From positions 117,164-181,163 of the forward strand of contig CAMZHX010000003.1 in NCBI GenBank assembly GCA_947307055.1: DNA of 64,000 bases, given 5' to 3'. The translations under genes and the position numbers were made by a program. The notes under the pieces were generated by a model, which saw only the letters and a list, made by a program, of their open reading frames with translations, was not told where the DNA came from and did not search any database. Positions 10,701 to 21,918 of this stretch are shown here, piece after piece (positions within the stretch are counted from its first letter, which is position 1; each line of letters starts with the position of its first letter). The stretch is from an uncultured Selenomonadales bacterium. Lineage in GTDB: Bacteria; Bacillota; Negativicutes; Selenomonadales; Selenomonadaceae.

Positions 10701-13700
10701 ATTGTTGTTGATAACCACGTTGCCGACCGGATTTGTTATGTCTTTGGCTACCTCAACGAAATTTATCGGCGTATATTGCTGGGTCGCAGTCTTAGCGTCT
10801 TCGGGCAAGTCGTTATAGCCTTTGGCGTTCTTATCAGGTTTCATCGGGATTGAACCGCTCCCCGCGTAGCTATTCGAGACTGTAATTGTCGGGGTGTCCG
10901 CGCTGTCGCCGATTTTCATTTCAGCAAACGCAGAGCCAATCTTCGAGGCGTTCAATTCATTTATCGCGGCGTTATTCTTGACCGCTTGCCCATTGTAGCT
11001 GATATTGCCGCCCTTGTCGGCTATCGTCAATTTGCCGGTGATTAGATATGCCGTTGAATTGTTATTGACATCGATTTTCGGAGTGCCGTTGCCTTTGGCG
11101 TCGAGTTTGCCGGTGCCGGTGAAGTCGTTCGTTATGACGTTGATTGAGCCGCCGCTGACCTCGACATCGGGCAGGGTGAGCGTTTTTATGTTAATCAAAA
11201 CGGCGGTATCTCTGGTGAATGTCCTATTGCCTTCTGAATCGGTATTGTATTTGCCCATGCCCAGTTTAACCATTTCGTTTTCGAGGGCAATTTTTTCTTG
11301 CTGAAGTCCGCTATATGCCGCAAGGTCGCCTTGATAAGTGCCCATAAGCTTTTCAACTTCGCCGTAGCGTTTAACAAGATAATCGTTTGGATAATCCTTA
11401 GTGGCGGTCTCTATGCCGTTGTAGAGCAGTTGCGCGAAAACTTCCTCGCTACTCTTGCCCGTAAAGTTTGTATCCTTCTTGGTGACGGTATAGTTGCCGC
11501 TCTTGACGCTGTAGGACAAAGTTTTTGCCTTATTATCAACCAGAACGAAGCCGTCCGGAATAGCTACGCCGCTGATATTTATTATGGCGTCGGAAGTGCT
11601 CGCGGCTTTCAATTCGCCGTCGACTTTGACTTTGCTATTGTGCGTGTAGTCCGAAGTCGTCAAATTGCCGTTATCGGCGGTCGCAACTTTGTAATTGGTA
11701 TCGCTCGACCACGTGCTCCCGTAGAAGGTGAATTCATTGTAAGTTTCGTTGCCGGCGTTGGAAATGATATTAACGTCGTGGGTTGCTTGACCGTATGCGT
11801 CGCGCTTGACGTTGACATTGCTATTGGTCGAACCCTTGCGAATAATTTCCGCTTTGCCGTCGGTGATGAGCGTCTGCACTTGGGAGATTGATTGCGCTTT
11901 GCTGTAAACTTTGGAGCCTTCGCCGTTGGTATCTGCGCCCGCATAAATATTTAAATCTCTCGCACTCTTGACCGTGCCGTTGATATTTACGTTTTGATTG
12001 CGCGTCAATTCGGTAAGAGCTTCAGCGCGGACATAGCCGCCAAAGCCCGCCTTAGAATAACCTTTAGCCGTCGGGTTGAGGTTCAAGTTATCATGAGCCG
12101 CCAAAATTACTCCGCCGTCAGAATAGGAGCCGCCCTCGTTCCTGACGTTTGCATCGGTGCCGACGGTGATATTTTCGCTCGCAGTTATGTAGTTATGAGA
12201 CTTTGCCCAACGCAAACTAGCCAATAAACTGCCGCCGTCGCCGTACACATTATTTTTCAAATCGTAATCGCTCGCCGCGTCGTAAATTTGCTTGCCGGTC
12301 GAGATAACCGTTGCCTTGTTGCCGATATTTATATCAGCGGTCTTATCGGTGGTCGCGGTTGAGCGTTGGTAGTCGACATCATCAACTACGCCGCCCATAC
12401 GCCCGAATAATGTATATTCGTAGTCATCGGAATATTTATCGGTCGTGACATAGTTTTTGGCGTTCACGTTGACGGTTTGGGCGTTAATGTTGGCACCACT
12501 CGCAATTTTCGCGGTCGAGTTGCCCTTAATCACGTTATCGAGCGAACCTTTGCCACCCGTGAAGATTGCGCCGCGTGCACTGTAGCCGCTGATATATGCG
12601 TTGTCGTGCTGGGTAGCAGTCAAAGTTAAATCGCCCGCGATATTCCAAGTGCCCTTCAAGGTCGCTTCGGAAGTGTTATTAACGTCGTTATCAGCATGAG
12701 CCGCCGAGCCGAAATCGCCGCCGATTGAACCGCCCGTACCTTTCGCCGCGACATGTGAATTATTTTGGGTGTCTGCAGTGATATTGAGTGCGCCGAGTTT
12801 ATTTGAATTAGCAAGCTTTGAATTATTGCCAACGGTGACTGAGGCAGTATCATTAGCTTTGGTATAGGCTGAAATGTCATTGGCATTAGCGACGAGTGAA
12901 TAGGCGTTATTGCGCATGAAGGCATTACGACTGGCTTTATTGAGTGCCGAGAGGTTCAGCGTTGTATCTTCGCCGAAATATTCGTTGCCGATTTGGATAT
13001 TGGCAGTGCTATTGGTCCGCGCAGTCATATCGTCGACATTAACGCCCACAGCCGAGCCGTTAATCGCAAAGCCGGTAGCCTCTGCGGTATATTTGCCGTC
13101 CTCGCCGATTTGCGCATTGAGCGTCGCGGTCTTATTCAAAAAGCTATTGCCACTAGCAACGTAAATGTCAGCGTTTGTATAGGAAGTAGCGAACCCGTCA
13201 GCGAGAATGGTATTAAGCCCTAAGTAAGCTTGCCCGTTGGTATGAGAATAAGTTTGTCCGCCGTTAATAGCGTTGAAGGTGAGGTTATCAGCGGTGAAGG
13301 TATTGCCGGAGCCGTTGACGTTGATAAAATTGGTGGAACGGTCTTCAGCGTCTGAAGTGGAATTGGGAACGGTAATTGCGCCAACACTAATGGCGAGGGT
13401 ATCAGTAGCGCGGTACGTCTGATTTTGGGCGGCGAAGTTAATATTTCGGGCATTTAATGCAGATTTATTGCCGACTTCAATGCCGGTTTGGCTGAGGTTA
13501 GTATTGTAAGTGAACACGCCAGTATAGCCTAAGCCCTTGAAGCCCGCGTCCAGGACATAACTTCTGGATTTGGAGTTGTCGAGGGCTTTAGCGTTAATAT
13601 TATTAGTGGCGGTGATTTTGGAATTGGAGATTAAAATTTCGCCGGTGCCGTTGGTTTCGACGTTATTATAACCAACACTCGCACCAATTGCAGTAAGGGT

Positions 13701-15659
13701 AGCGTTATACATTTTGGAGTTAATGCCGTCGGAGCCAGTCTGCCCGTTCGAAGTGGTTATTTCTACATTTCGCGCCTTTAGGCTTGAGCCGATAACGTTT
13801 GAAGTATTCGCGCGTTTAGCCTTAATGGAAGTGGAACCTACGCCAATGCCGAAAATGCCCGCATTGCCAGAACCGCTCGTTATGCTTAGCTCGTTATTTT
13901 CAGTGGAATTTATGGAAATATCGTTGGTGGCGGTAATAGTTGAGCCGTTTTGGACGTTAGCGAAGACGCCTTTTTTGAGCGAGTTATTATAATTAACGGT
14001 AGCTTTGTAGCGTTTTCTGATAATATCACTTATATCTTGTGTAGAGGATTTTGGAGCGCGAACGCCGCTAAGGAGGCTATTGACGGCTTCTTCATTGAGG
14101 TAGCGGGATTCTGCGCCATATTCGCCAGTGAGTTTATCGCCGTCAGAATCGGCATTATTTTTTGATGCGTTGGAAGGCGTCATAGTTAAATCGCCGGAGC
14201 TTAGAGCGTTGCCGAGTTGATTTTCATTCAAATTAGCTAAGCCGTTGTTAATGGAAGTTGACATACGGTTAACGCTGACTGCTAAGCCGGTACTGAGTGC
14301 GGCACTTACAACGGTTTCATTAGCTTTATGGTCATCGCGAGCATTTATATTAACGTTGGTAGCGGTGATTGTGGAGCTATCGACATCGGCAGTGACGACG
14401 TTATCAAAAGTTGCGTTGGTTACGGCGACAGCTGCGCCCATAGCGGCGACAAAGGCTTTAGAGATATTGAGAGCGACCGCCGCGACGCCGCCATCCGCTT
14501 TGACTTCGGAAGTATTTCTGGCGTTGACATCGACGTTACCGACATTAAGAGTTGAACCTTTAATGCCCGCGTGGACGGTGTTTGTGACGTAATTATTATT
14601 TATACCGAGCGCGACGGCACCAGCAAAGCCAGGCATACCGGCATGAACGGCGATACCAGCAGTCCCGAATGCGCCGGCAAGTTTTGAATCATTTTCGGCA
14701 TTAACTTTGACTGCGCCGCTAGTGCTAGTCAGGGTTGAGTTGTTAATTTCAGCGTTGACGGTAGAATTTTCGCGCATAAGCCCATAGCCCATATCGAAAG
14801 TTGCGCCCGCGCTATTGGTATCGACGGCGACGCCCGCCGCAATGTTCGTCGCGTAGATATTATCTTTGTGGTAAGCGTTGACATCAACTTTTCCGGAGTG
14901 GTTGACGGTTGCATTTTCGATTTTAGCGGAAGTAACGCCTTCGAGTTGATTGCGGACGACATTATCACCTGACGCGGCGGCGAATACTTGAGACTTATTA
15001 GCGACGAAACCGACGCCGACTGCGATATTTAGATTAGAAAGCCCCTGCCGATTATCTGCGGTGACGTTCAGATTTTTAACGTTGAGGGTGCCGCCGTCGA
15101 CTAGGGAATTAGTTTTTCTATCAATTTTATTTTCATTCCAAAGGATACCGATAGCGACGGTGCCGCTAGCCGACGCGTTACCTATGAACGAGCCGTTATT
15201 AGTGTAATCGCTCGCGTTTATGAACACATCATCATTACGCATTACGCATTGCGAATTACGAATTGCACTTTCCGTTGCGCCGCTGATTTTGTTGATATTG
15301 ACGGTACCGGAGACGCCGACGCCTGGTTTATCGGAACTAGCGCGGACGCCGATTGTGGCTAGGTCGGAAGAAATGCTATGGGTTGCAGAGGAATTAACGA
15401 CTAAGCCGGATTTATTTTCAGAAATTCTGCCATTGAAAAGCCCGCTACTAATCCAGTTATTTTTGGTGACGTAGCCGTCGATTAGATTATTTTGGGGATT
15501 AGAAAAGGCGATTAGGTCAGAATCGGAGCCGGTGACTTCGAGCTTAGAATTTTTGATATTAGCGTCGGTATTGCCGGTGATTTCATTTTTGGAGACGGAA
15601 ACGCCGATAGAGCCATATCCGTTAGCGTCGATATGAATTGTGCCTGAGTAGTTGGACAA
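7788..15659 (-). pseudogene. Giant filamentous adhesin (TpsA/LktA type), central segment
   Basis: This 2,600-codon segment is the core of the adhesin between a frameshift near 15735 and the IS110 insertion; the last host codons before the element are GYKK. The first half repeats modules of about 100 residues (small residue-rich strands such as GVGFVANKSQVFAAASGDN alternating with NATV/NSTI plus KVDVNA), typical of leukotoxin LktA-family filamentous adhesins. Toward the C terminus comes a charged, probably coiled-coil segment (RLEQDRDNYKSDVTEQF, LQELAKKFGDSK) and a Tyr/Asp-rich stretch with YDADKGYYID. A GCGTAAT-type heptamer patch at 15234-15266 is translated as RNSQCVMRND. The upstream sequence in this frame (KILAENLNVKAAKNFGVVAQ) continues past the nominal start, showing it is not a separate gene. 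Confidence 0.88.
15234..15266. repeat. Heptamer tandem repeat patch (ATTACGC type) inside adhesin gene
   Basis: The plus strand has ATTACGC twice, then ATTGCGA and ATTACGA, then ATTGC, a 7-bp period. It is the reverse-complement family of the patch at 2578-2640 and nearly matches the patch at 59696-59722. It is translated in frame in the adhesin. Confidence 0.8.
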
Positions 15660-17734
15660 TTTATCATCGGACTGAGCGACGACCCCGAAATTTTTAGCGG
15701 CTTTGACGTTGAGATTTTCTGCGAGGATTTGGCGGAGTTATTGATATAGTTTAGAGAAGTGGAGCCTGCCGCGTTGACTTTCCCTTGACCGCCCGCGCCG
15801 CCAGCAGATACGCTTAAAATATCGCCTTCGGAATTGGAGTAGACGTTGACATTACCGGCTTGGCTAGTAGTCTTAGGTTGGGTAGTATTTTTGAAATTAG
15901 CGGTTGAGTTTTGATTAAATTTATTTATGGAGATAGCGAAGACGCCGTCAAACCAGGGTTCCTTAGAGAAATTCGCGTCGAGGACAGCCGCCGCCGTATT
16001 GATTTTGTTATTGACGTTGATATTTTTATCGTTGATAGTCAAGCCGTTGGAAGAGTTCCCGCCGCTGGTCGCGATGACTTTAATATCGGCGTCGCCGGTG
16101 ATTGTGGAGTTAGAAATTTCAGCGAGGTTATCTTTATTGAGTTCGGAGACAGCGGCCGCGCCTTGAAAGGTCAATTTACCATCGGAAATGGAGCCGCCCG
16201 CACCTACGCCAACAGTAGTCATGGTAGCGTTATCGAGGGCCTGAACGTTGATAGATTTTGCCGAGATAGTGGAATTAGTGATTTGGGCGTTGATGACTTC
16301 CTTATTGCTTGCAGTGCCGATATTGGCATAAGCGACTGCGCCGCCCGCGCCGATAGCCAATGCATAATTATTATTAGCGGAATTTGCGCCGAAGTTTTTG
16401 ACATTCCAATTTCCGCCGGTTACGTTAATGCCGGTAGTATTATTCATCGCGTTATAAGCGAAAGTGAGCCCGCTAGCGAATTCACTTGAAAGGGCTGATT
16501 GCCCCGCGACGTTGATAATATGGACAGTAGACTGGGCGGAGCTAAGGAAATCGTTATTGGTGGTGACGTTTGAATTAGTGATATTTATAGTGCCGTCGTT
16601 ATTAATATCGGAGACGCCAGCGGAACCTGCGCCGCTGAAACTTTTTGTAGCCCCCGCAATGCCGACGGTTACGTTGACGATATTTGATTCATTATTCGTA
16701 TTAGCGTTGAGGCTCTGCGCGGAAAGGGCGTTATTATTGGAAATATCGACGTTAACGAGGTTAGAAATGCCGGCGTAGGAGATACCCAATCCGCTTGAGC
16801 CAGCGTCGGAAGTGGACGCGCCGCCGCCGAATGCAACGTTAACGATATTTCCGCCACCATTTGGATTGACTTTGCCTTTATCGCTGTCATCTAAGTAGGA
16901 AGTTGGGTCGATATTTATGGAGCGGCTGGACAAATATTCATTGCGATTGCCTGAATTTTTGCTGTCGAGAGCGTCAACATTAACAACGCCGCTTGAACTA
17001 AATTTAGTCGTGTCGCTTAGGAAGGCGTGCGAAGTGTTGTTTATGTCACTGACTGCGACGCCGCCGCCGAAAGCGAATCCGCCGCTACTATCTTCTTCAT
17101 CACCGAGAATGCCAACATCGATACCGCCCGCGACCGCAACGTCAATTTGATTAGATTTTTTATCTGCGGTTATGTCGACCTTAGCGAGATTTTCATAACT
17201 TCCGCCTTTGATACCGGATTGCAAATCGTTAGTGATTTTGGACGCCGCCGCCGAGCCGCCGATACTGAAGCCTTTGCCGCCGGAAGTTGAGCCTGTGACA
17301 TCGAGCCCACCGGAGACTTGCAAAGCGTCAATACTTGCTTTATTTTGAATACTTGTCCCATTTCCCTTTTCCCTTATCCCTATCAAAATCGCGTGCGTAT
17401 CGCCGTTAATGAAATTGATAGACGCGGAGACAGCAATATCAGTGCTTGAGCCTTCGCTTTTACTGGTTGAGACGGCAAGTCCCATACCTGCGGCAACGTC
17501 TGAATCGTCGCGAGTGGCTAAATTTTTAATAGAAGTGGCGTTATTGATAGTTGAATTTTTAATGATAGCGTCGACGTTTCTAGAGTTATCGGAGTAAGCG
17601 ACTGCCCCGCCGATAGCGACGTTAGTATTTTTAGCGGCGTTGGAGTTGCCAAAGAAATTGAAAGCCCCAGCTCCCGCACACGAGCCTTTGAAGGTATCGT
17701 CATTTGCGTTGACGTTGACGGTATCGGCAGTCAA
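15512..17734 (-). pseudogene. Giant filamentous adhesin (TpsA/LktA type), segment between two frameshifts
   Basis: The true adhesin frame here runs from about 17780 to about 15735 and is bounded by two single-base-type frameshifts. Upstream, the sequence INSGETGSFVSNANL reads directly into TADTVNVNAND if one base is supplied near 17778. Downstream, GCCAAATCC would read GCC AAA ATC if one A were restored near 15735, giving SAKILAENLNVKAA. The content is the same beta-helix repeat (AVAYSDNSRNVDAIIKNSTI, GGGVAVSDINNTSHAFLSD). A heptamer patch at 17356-17383 adds IGIREKGNG. No separate start site is visible, so this is not an independent gene. Confidence 0.83.
17356..17383. repeat. Heptamer tandem repeat patch (TCCCTTT type) inside adhesin gene
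   Basis: Four 7-bp units (TCCCATT, TCCCTTT, TCCCTTA, TCCCTAT) lie in frame in the adhesin coding strand. They belong to the same pyrimidine/purine-rich family as the patches at 5769-5807 and 60730-60877. Confidence 0.7.
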
Positions 17735-20700
17735 ATTGGCATTGGATACAAAGGAGCCGGTCTCGCCGGAGTTGATATGATAGCGGCGGAACCTGCACCG
17801 GCAATATTTAATTGACTTTGGACGCTATTATCGACGCCGAGGTTAGAGGCCGCGCCGTTGTTATCGCCTTCGTTGCCAGCTTCAGAGCCAGCCTCTTTAC
17901 CTGCGTCGGAAGGTTTTTTCTCACCGGATTTATCTAATTTTTTATCTTTGATAGTGAAGGCGTCGAGTAGTTTAGTAGACATCCACTTAAAGGAATCGTC
18001 TGCATAATTTATGAAAGTTTCGCCCTTATAGACTTTATCGTCGAAGCCGTCAGCGAACCCGTGCGATTCGGAATTCTCGCTACCTTCGACGGCGATTGAA
18101 TTTATAGTTCCGGTGTTATTTGATTTGACGGTTAAGTTTTTGGCGTTGATAGTGCCGTCTGAAGTTACTGCGCTAGCACCTAGTTTACCGAACATATTTT
18201 CGCCTAAGATTTCGTGCGTAGCTTTATTTATTTTGAGGATTTTAATTTCGGTTTTATCGGAAATATTATCTGAGCTGAGGGAAGAAATTTTGCTAGTGAA
18301 CGCGGGGATATTATCAGTGAATTTAGCGTTAAGGTAGCCGTTATCGCCGATATTGACTGCGACGTTTTTATCATTGGAGAGGACGTTAATTGCCGCGCCG
18401 AATGATTTGCCATTGCCGTTACCGAGCGCGATACCGCCATTTACGCTGGTGATATAATCTTTGCCGGTTGCCTCGAGGTTTATATCATTCGCGGCGTTTA
18501 GCTTAGCTGAATCGTCGATTGAGATAATTGAATTAGTTGGGGAGCCGATATAGCTAGCCATGCCGGTAATCGAGGTTGAATCGGCTTTACCGTTGCCATA
18601 AATTATATTTACGTGCTTTGTATCGTCCGTAGTTTTTAATGAAATATCATTGGAATTTATATTGGTTTTACCGAGAGCGACGACTGAATTATTTCTGAAG
18701 TTGCCGACGATAACGGAGATACCTGCGCCATTTTTAGCGGCTTCGGAGCTGGTGAGGAATTCGCCGCCCATACCGGTAACCGCGACGACGCCCCCTTTTG
18801 CGGTTGAATCGATATCGACGGAACCGGCCGCGTTGACTTTGGAATCCCTACCTATTGCGATTCTGGAGTTATTGCGCATGGTATCGATAGAGATTGAGCC
18901 GGCGGCGTCGACTTTCGAGGCGGTCTCATCGTCAACGTCTTTAGAATCATTAAAAGCGGAGCGCACGTAATAATTGGCGTAGTTAGCGGGGTGCACGAAG
19001 GCAGTTAAATCACTTGCGAGGTTGCCAATATCCTCTTTTAGCTGACTATTTTTGACTTTGGTGATAATGCCGTTGAAATCTTTTTTAGCGTTTTCTGCGA
19101 TTTTATTAACATTTTCCTTGAGCTTAGCGAGGTTAGCCTTTAAGCTTGAGGCGTCATCTGAACCGGCTTTTTGGCTTTTAGAATCGGAGATTGATTTATC
19201 GTCGCTGATACCGTCGTTGAGTTGCTTAATATAGCCGTCTATTTTTTCGCTGACATCTTTTTCGACCTCTTCGCCGAGTTTTTTAGCGTCTTTTTTAATT
19301 TTGGTAAGGGATTCTTTTAAATCGCCGACGAGGACGCCGAATTGGTCATATTTCATGCCGGAATCGGAAGTGATAGACACGTCGCCTTCGTTCGCGGTCA
19401 CGGGTGTATTTATCATAGAAATATCAGCGTTATTATCAATATCGGTAACTAGGACGCCCAAGCCAATCATAGAAGCGGTTTTTTGGTCTTCCTTAATGTT
19501 ATTAACGTCGGATTCGACGGAGATATTTTGGCGGGTTATTTCGGTTAGGGCGTTGATTGCGACATCATTTTTAGCGGTTAAGTTAGCGTGTGCGATTTGG
19601 ACGTTAGCGGTATTAGATTCGCTGATGACGCCGACGGCAACGCCTGCTTTAAGGTATTCGCCGTCGAGGATTTTAGTAAAGGTTTTGCCACCGACTTTAT
19701 TTGGGACGGTTGCATTTTCACCGTCTTTTTTATTACCTTTGACTAATTCTTTGAGTTTAGTTTTGACGGTGTTTAGTAGTTCTTTACCGGTTGACTTAGC
19801 CTCCTCGATAAATTTTTTAGCTTCTTCGGTGTCAAGGAGTTGTTTACCGATTTTTTTAACTTCATCACCTAAGCCGCCGTCTTCTGATTCTTTGCCCTCT
19901 TCCTTTTTGGTATCAGTTTTGCCGGAATCGGTTTTGCTGGTATCGGTTTTTTTAGTATCAGTATTTTCTGGGTCGATTATGAAGGGGTTTTCAAAGGGCG
20001 CGACATCGGAGCCTAAGACGTTAGAAATTTCGCCTGAATTGGTAGTGGAGTTGGTCGCGTTGATATTGATTGAGCCGTTCTCGGCGGTTATATTTTTTTG
20101 AATATCTATGACGGCTTTTGAGTTATAAGCGACGACGCCGACGGCGGTATTTATGGTAGATTTATCTTTAGAGGCGGCGTTAGCGGAAATGGACAAATCG
20201 TTATTAACGATAGCGTTAGCCTCGAATGCTTTAATTTCGTTGCCTGATTTATCTTTAGTGTCTGTGCCGCCGACTTTTATATCAGAATTGATATTGAGTT
20301 CGGCTTTAGAACTGCCCGCGATTACGCCGACTGCGACATAAAAGCGGTCTTCGACGACATTGCTTGAAGTATCGTCGGTACTGGAAGAATCGCTACTGGA
20401 ATCGGTTTTGGAAGTGTCTGTGCTAGAATCGGTATTGGTGCTGGAATCGGTCTTAGTGGTATCAGTTTTGGTGCTAGCGTCGGTTTTGGAAGAATCGGTA
20501 CTGGCGTCGGTTTTGGAATCGGATTTGGAATCGGAGCTACTATCTGAGCTAGTTTTATCTTTTTTATCTTCAATATTGGTTCTGGTCTTAGCGTCGACGT
20601 TTAGGGTGGTATTAGCTGTGGCATTTATAGCCATTCTGCCTTTTGATTCTAATTTGGCACCGGTGATACTAACGGAAGCTTCATTTTCAGCGACGATTAC

Positions 20701-21846
20701 GCCGACAGCGGTTGCGGGGATATATTTTTTACTTTTGCCCTGCGCGGGGGTGACAGTTTCAATAGCAACATTAAGAGTTGAAGTGGCGGAGATATCCATA
20801 TCGCCTGCGGAGTAAATATCTGCGTTATTGGAAATATTGACGCTCGCCTTGCTAGTTTTTTTAGCGAAATTTAAAGTGGCGTCGAGGTTAGCTTTTTTGA
20901 TGAGCCCGCCAAGAATGGGGGCTTGAGTGACGACGTTAAAATTTTTATTTTCCTTGAAGACGACGACGGATTCAGCGTTGATAGAAACGTCATTAGCCGA
21001 CCTGATTTTTCCGTCGATATTTATAGTAGCTTCGCTCTCGGTGATTTTCTCCCAATCGCTATCGGCTTTTTCTATTTCTTTTTGAGTAGTGAGGGTGCTA
21101 GCGTCGTTTATGCTCTCTGCGTAAGCTTTAAGGATAATATCGCCGTCTTTGTAAGAAGCGTCAAGTCCGCCGGTTATGCCCGAATCGACGCCTTCAATAT
21201 TGACTACCTTTGTAAAGTCGACTTCTTCAACATCGGTGCGCAAGATAGCGTTAGTGCCGACATCGATTTTGGTAGCGTACAGGGAGATACCGCCGGGCGC
21301 GTTGATTACGCCTTGAATATCAATGCCTTTATCGGGGTCGTTATTGTATTCGATATTTTCTGGCTTAAGGGCGTTAGTGAATTTAGTAGCGTCGTCTATT
21401 TTGCTGAGGTTCTCGAAGTAATCTTTGCTGACAGCCATACCGGTAAACGAGCCGGCATTTATGACGCCGCTTGCGCCGACCGCTATACCATTTGGGCTTA
21501 GGAAGTAGAGATTGCCGCCGATTTTGCCGTCGCGCAGGGCATTGACTGTACCGTTTATGCTGATTCTGTTATCGACGAGGGTTGCTAGGGTATTGAGCTT
21601 GTCGAATTTCAAATTAGCGATTTGCCCTTTGTCCAATTCAAAATGAGTGAACTTATTAACGCCGACGGAATTTGATAATTTTTTCTGGACTTCGATATTA
21701 AAAACGTTGTTAGTAGGGTTGAGTTTTACGCCGGCTTTAGTGGTGATGTTAGAGGCGTGCGCGGTGAATGGGCTGGCAAAAAAAGTTAACGCCGCCATAG
21801 CGAACATAGCGCGGCGTTTTTTCTGAATGTACCTTAGGAATTTCAA
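17731..21846 (-). pseudogene. Giant filamentous adhesin (TpsA, leukotoxin LktA family), N-terminal segment with secretion domain
   Basis: This is the 5' part of the adhesin gene, ending at a frameshift near 17778. It starts MKFLRYIQKKRRAMFAMAAL with an extended signal peptide cleaved near AHA-SNI. A two-partner-secretion domain (about residues 33-200) shows FTHFELDKGQIANL, NLYFLSPNGIAVGASGVINAGSF and a beta-helix continuation. A Ser/Thr/Asp/Lys low-complexity block (about residues 430-500, DSSSDSKSDSKTDAS-like) and a second one (KKTDTSKTDSGKTDTKK) interrupt the shaft, and charged helical stretches follow. Its transporter gene tpsB is 71 bp upstream on the same strand, so both are probably one transcript. 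Repaired, the whole gene would encode about 6,010 residues. The N-terminal product alone could still be exported but would be truncated. Confidence 0.88.
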
Positions 21847-21864
21847 TTAAGTCACTCCTTGTAG

Positions 21865-21918
21865 TAGGTGGATAGGTGGATAGTCTAACAACCTAACCAC
21901 CTAACAACCTAACAACCT
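21865..21918. repeat. Octamer tandem repeat patch between tpsB and tpsA
   Basis: Two GGTGGATA units are followed by four CCTAACAA/CCTAACCA units, an 8-bp period. The two halves are partly inverted (AGGTGG against CCACCT) and could form a hairpin in the tpsB-tpsA intergenic transcript. The patch ends exactly at the tpsB stop codon (21918-21920). A related patch touches the stop codon at 59629. Confidence 0.7.

Noticed and set aside
15512..17734. Adhesin segments as independent genes
   Set aside because: No ribosome binding sites or signal peptides are present, and sequence before each nominal start continues the same repeat protein in an adjacent frame.
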